Of a stretch of 18,411 nucleotides of DNA, positions 7,108-13,212 are shown piece after piece. Origin of the DNA: Paracoccaceae bacterium (GTDB taxonomy: Bacteria; Pseudomonadota; Alphaproteobacteria; Rhodobacterales; Rhodobacteraceae); assembly GCA_021767525.1 (NCBI GenBank), contig JAASTF010000033.1, positions 1-18,411 of the forward strand, read 5' to 3'. Position numbers and translations under genes: made by a program. The notes under the pieces were generated by a model that was given only the letters and a program-made list of their open reading frames with translations, had not been told where the DNA came from and did not search any database. Each line of letters starts with the position of its first letter. Positions within the stretch are counted from its first letter, which is position 1.

Positions 7108-8226
7108 TCAGCCCACCGTCACCACCTGCGACGGGCCATAGCCGTTGAACCGCGTGGCCAGCGCCAGCGAATAGGCACCCATGCCGTCGAACAGCAGCAT
7201 ATCGCCCTCGGCCAGATCGGCAGGCAGCTGCAGCGGTTCGGGCAGGCGGTCGATGCTGTCGCAGGTCGGGCCATAGACGATATGCGGGGATGGCGTGCCC
7301 CGGCGCGGGCAGCCATCCGGGGTGACGATCCGCACCCGGTCGCCCGGCGCGATGTCGCGCCACTCGGCCAGCGCGCCGTAAATCCCATCGGTCAGAACCA
7401 CCTGCCCCGGCCCGCGCCGCGCCTTGACGGCGGTGGCCAGGGAATACGCCTCGGCCACCATCGCGCGGCCCGGCTCGCAAACCAGCGCGGGCGCCTGCGC
7501 ACCGAATGACCGCGCGGTTTCCCGCGCGATCCGCGTGAAAATGCCCTCCAGATCCGGCGCCGCGCCTGCGCGATGGGCCGCGAAACCTCCACCCACGTTC
7601 AGCCGCTGCAACCGCACGCCCGCCTGTTCCGCGATCTCGGCGCAGGCCGCGATATAGCGCGCCCAGGCATCCGCCTCGGCGCATTGCGTGCCGGGATGAA
7701 AGGTCATCGCCGGCCGCGCGCCCATCGCCGCCACCCGGGCCAGCAGCGCCTGTGCCAGATCAGGCGACGCACCGAATTTCTCGCCGAAATCATAGGCCGC
7801 GCCGGGCACCGGCAGCGCCAGCCGCACGGCGATTTCCACGTCGCCGCAGCCCGCCAGCTTGTCCAACTCGTCAAACGAATCCACCGAATACGAGGCCACG
7901 CCACAGGCCCGCGCCGCCGCCACCTCGGCCCGGCTGCGCACCGGGTTGTTGTAATGCAGCACGGCATCCGGGCAGACCGCCCGCACCGCCGCCATTTCCT
8001 GGGGCGAGGCCACGTCAAACGCCGAAATCCCAGCCGCGCACAGGTTTTCCAGCACCTCGGTGCGCGGGTTCGCCTTGACCGCATAGGTCACAAGCCCCGG
8101 GAATCCCTGCTGAAACCGCGCGGCCGTGGCGCGCAGGGTGGCGGGCGAAAAGAACATCACCGGCGCGTCTGGCCGATGCCGCCGCAGCCAGGTTTCGGGG
8201 TCGGGGAAATGGGTCAGATCCTGCAT
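7108..8226 (-). CDS. Type III PLP-dependent decarboxylase (ornithine/lysine decarboxylase-like)
   Basis: 372 residues from the ATG at 8226, which has AGGA 8 bases upstream; the frame is open to 8292 but those codons look non-coding. It is a fold-type III (alanine-racemase fold) enzyme. YAVKANP (48-54) carries the PLP lysine K51. FHPGTQC (176-182) stacks on the ring, GGGF (212-215) and CEPGRAMVAEA (250-260) hold the phosphate, YGPTCDSID (318-326) gives the catalytic Cys322 and substrate Asp323 from the partner chain, and GAYSLALATRFNGY (350-363) closes the site. These match eukaryotic-type ornithine decarboxylases, so decarboxylation of ornithine or lysine to putrescine or cadaverine is expected. 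Carboxynorspermidine decarboxylase is a less likely alternative. An Lrp-type regulator is divergent and probably controls it. Confidence 0.85.
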   Translation of the reverse strand: MQDLTHFPDPETWLRRHRPDAPVMFFSPATLRATAARFQQGFPGLVTYAVKANPRTEVLENLCAAGISAFDVASPQEMAAVRAVCPDAVLHYNNPVRSRAEVAAARACGVASYSVDSFDELDKLAGCGDVEIAVRLALPVPGAAYDFGEKFGASPDLAQALLARVAAMGARPAMTFHPGTQCAEADAWARYIAACAEIAEQAGVRLQRLNVGGGFAAHRAGAAPDLEGIFTRIARETARSFGAQAPALVCEPGRAMVAEAYSLATAVKARRGPGQVVLTDGIYGALAEWRDIAPGDRVRIVTPDGCPRRGTPSPHIVYGPTCDSIDRLPEPLQLPADLAEGDMLLFDGMGAYSLALATRFNGYGPSQVVTVG

Positions 8227-8289
8227 ATGCCTCGTCCTGTTGCCTGTTTTCCTTTCAGTGTTCCGCAGGCTGGCGTCAGATGCGCGTGG

Positions 8290-8322
8290 CATTTTGATGG
8301 AAATGACTCATGCTTTCGGCAT
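8290..8322. promoter_or_regulatory. Candidate Lrp-type operator between the decarboxylase and regulator genes
   Basis: Two short dyads lie in the 107-bp divergent gap: CATTT-N6-AAATG (8290-8305) and ATGC-TTTCG-GCAT (8310-8322), centres about 18 bp apart. Paired, phased dyads beside an Lrp/AsnC gene suit multimeric binding and autoregulation. CATAAT (8320-8325), a possible -10, overlaps the second dyad only 8 bases before the regulator's ATG. Confidence 0.4.
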
Positions 8323-8333
8323 AATGACGAAAC

Positions 8334-8771
8334 ATGACACAGATTGACGACACAGACCGCGCGATCCTCGCCCTGCTGGCCGAAAACGCCCGCAGCCCAG
8401 TCACCACCCTGGCCAAGCGGCTGGGGCTGGCGCGCACCACCGTGCAAGCGCGGCTGGAACGGATGGAGGCGCAGGGGACCATCCGCGGCTACCGGGTAGA
8501 GCTGGGCCAGGCCGTCGCGCCCCGGCTGCGCGCCACAGCGCTGTTGCAGATCGAGCCACGCAGCGGCCCCGCCGTACTGGCGCGGCTGAAATCCCTGCCG
8601 CAGGTCGAAAGCGTGCACACCACCAGCGGCCGGTTCGACCTGATCGTGCAGCTGAGCGCCGACAGCACCGAGGTTCTGGACGAAACGCTCGACCGCATCG
8701 GCGAGGCGCGCGGGGTGCGCAGCTCGGAATCGCTGATCCATCTCAGCACGAAACTGGATCGTACCCCCTGA
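8334..8771 (+). CDS. Lrp/AsnC family transcriptional regulator
   Basis: 145 residues, typical for the family. The N-terminal HTH (about 4-50) includes DDTDRAILALLAENAR and TTLAKRLGLARTTVQARLER, with LERMEAQGTIRGYRV completing the wing. The C-terminal RAM (amino-acid sensing) domain (about 66-140) carries the SGRFDLIVQL turn (98-107). These proteins sense amino acids and bind DNA as dimers or octamers. It is divergent from the ornithine/lysine decarboxylase-like gene, so it probably responds to a basic amino acid or polyamine and controls that gene; this is inference from position. No clear ribosome-binding site precedes the ATG, and a possible -10 lies only 8 bases upstream, so the transcript may be leaderless. 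A DUF1772 gene follows 68 bp downstream. Confidence 0.9.
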   Translation: MTQIDDTDRAILALLAENARSPVTTLAKRLGLARTTVQARLERMEAQGTIRGYRVELGQAVAPRLRATALLQIEPRSGPAVLARLKSLPQVESVHTTSGRFDLIVQLSADSTEVLDETLDRIGEARGVRSSESLIHLSTKLDRTP

Positions 8772-8839
8772 TCGCACGACGGAAAACCGGCGCCGCCACG
8801 TTTGACCGAAAGCGATTTCAACCGTTCAAAGGATTTTCC

Positions 8840-9346
8840 ATGCCACGTTTTCCTGCCCTTACATTCTCTGCCGCGTTATCGCTGTTGCTGTCGGCGGCGA
8901 TCTTCGGGTTTTTCTACGCCTGGGTCTGTTCAACCATGTGGGGCCTGGATGCGATCGACCCGCGCGTGGCGATCGCCGCGATGAACGGGATGAACGGCTC
9001 GGTCCGCAACGCCGTTTTCGCACCGGCCTTTTTCGGCACGCCGCTGGTGCTGGCACTGACCGCGCTTTTGGCCTGGCGGGCGGGGTTCGCCCGCGCCGGC
9101 GCGTGGTTCGGGGCGGGCGCGGCGCTGTATCTTCTGGGCGCCTTCGCGGTGACCGCGGCGGTGAACGTGCCGATGAATCAGGCGCTGATGGCCGACGGCG
9201 TGCCCAACGACCCTGACCGGGCCGCACAGGTCTGGACCGCCTATTCCACCCGCTGGCAGGGGTTCAACCAGTTGCGCACCGTGGTGTCGGGGCTGGTTCT
9301 GGGGATGTGCGCGATGGGGATTGTGCGCCTGGCGCGCGACATCTAG
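8840..9346 (+). CDS. DUF1772 (anthrone oxygenase-like) membrane protein
   Basis: 168 residues with four predicted membrane helices: about 7-30, 62-80, 87-108 and 143-163. FYAWVCSTMWGLD after the first helix, VNVPMNQAL (109-117) after the third, and W-x-x-Y-x-x-RW-x-x-FNQLRTVVS (132-150) before the fourth form the DUF1772 pattern, shared with fungal anthrone oxygenases. AAAGGA lies 6 bases before the ATG. No bacterial substrate is established, and nothing nearby suggests a polyketide role. It follows the Lrp-type gene on the same strand and ends at tandem palindromes facing recN. It could be controlled by the regulator upstream, but the 68-bp gap is large enough to hold its own promoter. Confidence 0.8.
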   Translation: MPRFPALTFSAALSLLLSAAIFGFFYAWVCSTMWGLDAIDPRVAIAAMNGMNGSVRNAVFAPAFFGTPLVLALTALLAWRAGFARAGAWFGAGAALYLLGAFAVTAAVNVPMNQALMADGVPNDPDRAAQVWTAYSTRWQGFNQLRTVVSGLVLGMCAMGIVRLARDI

Positions 9347-9352
9347 CGGCAC

Positions 9353-9378
9353 GCGCGTTTTTCATATGAAAAACGCGC
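9353..9378. terminator. 26-bp perfect palindrome (bidirectional terminator)
   Basis: Arms GCGCGTTTTTCAT and ATGAAAAACGCGC pair without a mismatch, giving a symmetrical hairpin six bases after the DUF1772 stop. It reads the same on both strands and lies between convergent genes, so it probably ends transcripts from both sides together with the hairpin next to it. Confidence 0.6.
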
Positions 9379-9380
9379 CC

Positions 9381-9403
9381 AAAATCCTTGTTCCAAGGAT
9401 TTT
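9381..9403. terminator. Hairpin terminator facing recN
   Basis: Arms AAAATCCTTG and CAAGGATTTT form a perfect 10-bp stem around a 3-base loop, starting 3 bases after the recN stop on the minus strand. Each strand ends in TTTT within the stem, the A-stem-U layout of a bidirectional terminator. It is separated from the 26-bp palindrome by two C residues. Confidence 0.65.
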
Positions 9404-9406
9404 GCC

Positions 9407-11056
9407 CTACCCGGCCAACAGCGCCCGCGCCGCGGCGCGGGCCTCGTCTGTCACCGTGTCGCCCGACACCATCCGCGCGATCTCGTCCACCCGCGCGGCA
9501 TCGGCCAGCGGCACCACGGTCGACAGGGTCGCCTCGTCCACCACCCGCTTTTCCACCCGCCAGTGATGCGCGCCCAGCGCCGCCACCTGCGGCGAATGGG
9601 TGACCACCAGAACCTGCCCGCCCTCGGCCAGCGCGGCCAGCCTGCGGCCCACCGCATCCGCCGTGGCCCCGCCCACGCCGCGGTCGATCTCGTCGAAGAT
9701 CATGGTCACGCCACGATCCTCGCCGGTCAGGCAGACCTTCAGCGCCAGCATGAACCGGCTCAACTCCCCGCCCGACGCGATCTTGCCCAAGGGCCCAGCC
9801 GGCGCGCCCGGGTTGGTGGCCACGGTAAAGGCCACCGTGTCGCGCCCCTCGGGGCCCGGGTCGGCGTCGGTGATCTGCGTAGCAAAGACGGCGCGCTCCA
9901 TCTTCAGCGGGGCCAGTTCGGTCGTCACCGCCTTGTCCAGCCGCACGGCCGCCTTCCGGCGCGCCTCGGTCAGCGCTGCGGCCGCGCTGTCATAGGCCGC
10001 CTCGGCCTCGGCCACGGCGCGGGCCAGCTGCGCCAGGTCGGCATCGCCCTGGTCCAGCGCGGTCAGCCGAGTGCGCAGCCCTTCGGCGAACTCGGCCAGA
10101 TCGTCGGGCAGAACGTCATGCTTGCGCGCCAGACCCCGGATGGCGAACAGACGCTCTTCGGCCTCTTCCAATTCGTGCGGGTTGAACTCCAGCTGCTCCA
10201 GCGCCGCCTCGATCCCCGCCACCGCGTCCGACACCTCGCCCAGGGCCCGGCCCACCGCATCGAGCGGCGCGTCCAACGTGCCCTCGGCCCGGTCCGCGAC
10301 GCCTTCCAACCAGCGCAGGGCGTCGCCCATCGCGCCCTCGGCGCCCTCCAGCCCCAGCGCGGCATGGGCGCGGGCGATGTCTTCGCGGATCTTGGCCGCG
10401 CCCTGCATCAGGCGGCGGCGGCGATCCAGTTCGGCCTCTTCGCCCGGCTCCGGCGCCAGCTTGTCCAGCTCGGCCACCGCATGGCGCAGGAATTCCTCTT
10501 CGGCGCGCACCTCGTCCAGCGCGGCGCGGGCCGCGGCCTCGGCCTTGCGCGCCTCGCGCAAGCTGCGCCAGGTGGCACGCGTGTCGGCCAACAGCCCGCC
10601 CAGATCGCCATAGCTATCCAGCAGCGCCCGGTGACCCCGCGCATCCAGCAGACCGCGATCGTCATGCTGCCCGTGCAGCTCGACCAGCGTATCCGAAAGC
10701 CGCCGCAGCACCTCGCCCGAGCAGCGCCGGTCGTTCACCCAGGCCGTCTTGCGCCCGTCGCGGGTGTTGACGCGCCGCAGGATCAGGCTGTCCTCGGCCG
10801 GCAGGCCCGCCTCGTCCAGGATGGCGCGGGCGGGGTGATCCGGCGGCAGATCGAACTCGGCCACCACCTCGCCCTGTTCCGCGCCCTGGCGCACCAGCTC
10901 GGCCCGGCCCCGCCAGCCCAGCACGAATCCCAGCGAATCCAGCAGGATCGACTTGCCCGCCCCGGTTTCCCCGGTCAGCACGTTCAGACCCGGCTGAAAC
11001 ACCAGGTCCAGCCGGTCGATGATCAGGATGTCACGTATTTCAAGCGCCCGCAGCAT
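9407..11056 (-). CDS. recN: DNA repair protein RecN (SMC-like ATPase)
   Basis: 549 residues, the usual RecN length. RecN is a cytoplasmic SMC-type ATPase that acts early in double-strand break repair. The Walker A is GETGAGKS (29-36), followed by the QHD segment in VELHGQHDDRGLLD. Two Ala/Glu-rich coiled-coil arms fill about 150-360. Then come the ABC signature SGGELSRF (428-435), Walker B TMIFDEID (451-458) and the switch His in THSPQVA (486-492). The ATG at 11056 gives the family N-terminus MLRALEIRD, with GGGG 8 bases upstream; a GTG at 11065 would add three residues. It follows bamD by 40 bp, probably in the same operon, as in many alphaproteobacteria. No LexA box is visible in the short gap. 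Confidence 0.96.
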   Translation of the reverse strand: MLRALEIRDILIIDRLDLVFQPGLNVLTGETGAGKSILLDSLGFVLGWRGRAELVRQGAEQGEVVAEFDLPPDHPARAILDEAGLPAEDSLILRRVNTRDGRKTAWVNDRRCSGEVLRRLSDTLVELHGQHDDRGLLDARGHRALLDSYGDLGGLLADTRATWRSLREARKAEAAARAALDEVRAEEEFLRHAVAELDKLAPEPGEEAELDRRRRLMQGAAKIREDIARAHAALGLEGAEGAMGDALRWLEGVADRAEGTLDAPLDAVGRALGEVSDAVAGIEAALEQLEFNPHELEEAEERLFAIRGLARKHDVLPDDLAEFAEGLRTRLTALDQGDADLAQLARAVAEAEAAYDSAAAALTEARRKAAVRLDKAVTTELAPLKMERAVFATQITDADPGPEGRDTVAFTVATNPGAPAGPLGKIASGGELSRFMLALKVCLTGEDRGVTMIFDEIDRGVGGATADAVGRRLAALAEGGQVLVVTHSPQVAALGAHHWRVEKRVVDEATLSTVVPLADAARVDEIARMVSGDTVTDEARAAARALLAG

Positions 11057-11096
11057 CAGCCGCACCCCGCAGGATGGGGACTCTCCCCGCTTTGCC

Positions 11097-11945
11097 TTAA
11101 AGCCACTTGCCCTGGATCATCTGGCGATAGATCTGCGACAGCCAGTTGTCGCCGGCTGCCTCCAGCTCCAGCCCGCGGCCGGTCAGCAGCTTGTAGCTGT
11201 CTTCGTACCAGTCGGTCGCACGAAAGTTGTAGCCCAGGATCGCGCCGGCGGTTTGCGCCTCGTTCGTCAGGCCAAGGCTCAGATACGCCTCGACGAGGCG
11301 GTGCAGCGCCTCGGGCGTGTGGCTGGTGGTCTGGAAATCCTCGACCACCACGCGGAACCTGTTGATCGCGGCGGCATAGTGATCGCGGCGCAGGTAGTAG
11401 CGCCCGATCTCCATTTCCTTGGCGGCCAGGTGATCGAAGGCCAGGTCGAATTTCAACACGGCCGAACGTGAATAATCGCTGTCGGGATAGCGTTCGATCA
11501 CCGTGCGCAGCGCCTGCAGCGCCTGGAAGGTCAGGCCCTGGTCGCGGCCCACCTCGTCGATCTGGTCGTAATAGCTGAGCGCCAGAAGGTATTGCGCATA
11601 GGCGGCGTCCTCATCGGTGGGGTAGAAATCGATATAGCGCTGCGCCGCCGACCGGCTGTTCTCGTAATCCTGATCGCGGTGATAGGCATAGGCCTGCATG
11701 ATCAGCGCGCGTTTCGACCAGTCGGAATAGGGATAAAGGCGCTCGACCTCCGAGAAATAAAAGGCGGCGCGATCCTCGCGGCCGCTTTCCAGCTCGTATT
11801 CGCCGCGCTCGAAAATCTGCTGCGCGGTGAAGGACTCGATGGGCACCTGGCCCGTCGCGACCCTGTCAACGGCACCGCACCCGGCCAGGATGGCCAAGGA
11901 CAGAACAACCCCGATGACCCTTGCTGTCGGTTTGCCGCCTGTCAT
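11097..11945 (-). CDS. bamD: Outer membrane assembly lipoprotein BamD
   Basis: 282 residues. The N-terminus is a lipoprotein signal: a basic start, a hydrophobic stretch and the lipobox LAGC with Cys23 as lipidation site. The mature part is a row of TPR helices (about 39-270), beginning FTAQQIFERGEYELESGR and including RYPDSDYSRSA. BamD sits on the inner face of the outer membrane and with BamA folds beta-barrel proteins. In E. coli it is about 245 residues; the longer C-terminus here is common in alphaproteobacteria. The ATG at 11945 has AAGGA 11 bases upstream. The gene follows lpxC by 126 bp, a gap with a strong hairpin, and precedes recN. Family and position (lpxC-bamD-recN) agree. Confidence 0.95.
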   Translation of the reverse strand: MTGGKPTARVIGVVLSLAILAGCGAVDRVATGQVPIESFTAQQIFERGEYELESGREDRAAFYFSEVERLYPYSDWSKRALIMQAYAYHRDQDYENSRSAAQRYIDFYPTDEDAAYAQYLLALSYYDQIDEVGRDQGLTFQALQALRTVIERYPDSDYSRSAVLKFDLAFDHLAAKEMEIGRYYLRRDHYAAAINRFRVVVEDFQTTSHTPEALHRLVEAYLSLGLTNEAQTAGAILGYNFRATDWYEDSYKLLTGRGLELEAAGDNWLSQIYRQMIQGKWL

Positions 11946-11970
11946 GCTCGATCTCTTCCTTCAACGGACC

Positions 11971-12001
11971 TGCCACCCCGGTCAATCCCGGGGCCTTGGC
12001 A
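11971..12001 (-). other. Hairpin in the bamD leader
   Basis: On the minus strand TGCCA and CCCCGG arms pair with CCGGGG and TGGCA, giving an 11-bp stem with a 3-base bulge and a 6-base loop. It ends about 26 bases before the bamD ATG and lacks a T-run, so it is more likely a leader structure or weak lpxC terminator than a strong terminator. Confidence 0.45.
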
Positions 12002-12071
12002 TGGTCCTAGCACAGAAAATTTCGGTGCAAAACGCCTTTGGCGCAAATTCTGGAACTGCGGCACTTGGGCG

Positions 12072-12992
12072 TCAGGCAACGCGGCGCATTTCGCCCAGAT
12101 GCACGCCCGCACCCGGCAGGCGCGCAGCCATCGCCGCGTCGCAGGTGACCATGCGCCAGGCCTGCGGGTTCGCGAACAGCGCGCGCAGCAGATCATTGGT
12201 GATGGCATGGCCCGCGCGGTGGCCGGTATAGGCCGCGAAAAGCGGCGCGCCGGCCAGCGCCAGGTCGCCCAGCGCATCCAGCATCTTGTGGCGCACGGCC
12301 TCGTCGCGGTGGCGCAGGCCGCCCGGGCTGAGCACGCGGTCGCCATCGACGACAACGGCGTTTTCGAAGGTGCCGCCCAGGGCCAGGCCGTTGGCGCGCA
12401 TCGTGTCGACATCGGCCTTGCGGCAGAAGGTGCGGCTGTCGCACAGCTCGCGCACGAAGCTGCCGTTCGACATGTTCAGCACCTTGTGCTGGCGGCCGAT
12501 CGCACGGTCGGCAAAGTCGATGTGAAAATCGATGGTCAGCGTGGCGGCCGGATTCAGCCGCGCCCAGGCCTCGCCGCGGCGCACCTCGATCGGTTTCAGC
12601 ACTTCGATGGCCTGCACCGGGGCGTCCTGCTTTTCCAGGCCGCGCGCCAGAATCTTGGCCACGAATTGCGAGGCGCTGCCATCCAGGATCGGCACTTCGG
12701 GGCCGTCGATCTCGATCAGGGCGTTGTGCACGCCGCAGCCGGCCAGCGCGGCCATGATATGCTCGACCGTCGAAACCGACGCGCCTTCGGCGTTTTCCAG
12801 ACGGGTGCAAAGCGGCGACTGGTTCACCGCGTCCCAAGTGGCGGGCACACGGGCATCGCCCACGCGCAGGTCGCTGCGGTGGAACACGATGCCATGACCG
12901 GTCGGCGCGGGGCGCAGGATCATCCGCGCGGGCTGCCCGGAATGAAGCCCGACACCGGTAAAGGCCACTGGGGTTTTCAACGTTGTCTGCAC
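12072..12992 (-). CDS. lpxC: UDP-3-O-acyl-N-acetylglucosamine deacetylase LpxC
   Basis: 306 residues, the standard length. LpxC is the zinc-dependent cytoplasmic deacetylase that commits the cell to lipid A synthesis. FTGVGLHSG (11-19) is the N-terminal signature. STVEHIMAAL (74-83) gives catalytic Glu77 and zinc ligand His78, HKMLDALGDL (235-244) gives zinc ligands His235 and Asp239, and GHRAGHAITN (257-266) gives the general acid His262. All are present. The start is GTG at 12992 with GAGG upstream; the nearby ATG is out of frame. It lies downstream of ftsZ but behind that gene's terminator, so it needs its own promoter; a candidate is visible. bamD follows 126 bp later. Confidence 0.97.
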   Translation of the reverse strand: MQTTLKTPVAFTGVGLHSGQPARMILRPAPTGHGIVFHRSDLRVGDARVPATWDAVNQSPLCTRLENAEGASVSTVEHIMAALAGCGVHNALIEIDGPEVPILDGSASQFVAKILARGLEKQDAPVQAIEVLKPIEVRRGEAWARLNPAATLTIDFHIDFADRAIGRQHKVLNMSNGSFVRELCDSRTFCRKADVDTMRANGLALGGTFENAVVVDGDRVLSPGGLRHRDEAVRHKMLDALGDLALAGAPLFAAYTGHRAGHAITNDLLRALFANPQAWRMVTCDAAMAARLPGAGVHLGEMRRVA

Positions 12993-13035
12993 GTCATCCT
13001 CAATTCTGCGCGGATTTCTGCCCCGCGTTGAGGGT

Positions 13036-13064
13036 TAATTATGGGTTGGGGCGGTTTCGCTCAA
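13036..13064 (-). promoter_or_regulatory. Candidate sigma-70 promoter of lpxC
   Basis: On the minus strand TTGAGC (13064-13059) and TAATTA (13041-13036) are 17 bp apart, about 45 bases upstream of the GTG of lpxC and downstream of the ftsZ terminator. Both hexamers deviate from consensus, but this is the only AT-rich, correctly spaced pair in the 220-bp gap between lpxC and ftsZ. The rest of the gap holds no gene I can recognise. Confidence 0.4.
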
Positions 13065-13155
13065 CTCACTCTTTGTAACGGTCTGAAACATGGCCCCGAT
13101 CCATCGGCGGGCTTTCGCCATTCACGCCAAGTCTGCCACGCAACACCCTGTTTTT

Positions 13156-13187
13156 AAAAAAGAAAAAGGCCACCCTTCGGGGTGGCC
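13156..13187 (-). terminator. Rho-independent terminator of ftsZ
   Basis: Perfect 8-bp stem, GGCCACCC and GGGTGGCC around a CGAA tetraloop on the minus strand, followed by TTTTTCTTTTTT. It begins 26 bases after the ftsZ stop. This is the strongest terminator in the window and separates the dcw genes from lpxC. Confidence 0.92.
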
Positions 13188-13212
13188 CTTTCCGCAAATC
13201 TGTGACGCAACG

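Noticed and set aside
9563..11365. 600-codon open frame on the plus strand opposite recN and part of bamD
   Set aside because: Shadow of recN; Gln/Arg/His-rich, with no start signal and no domain.
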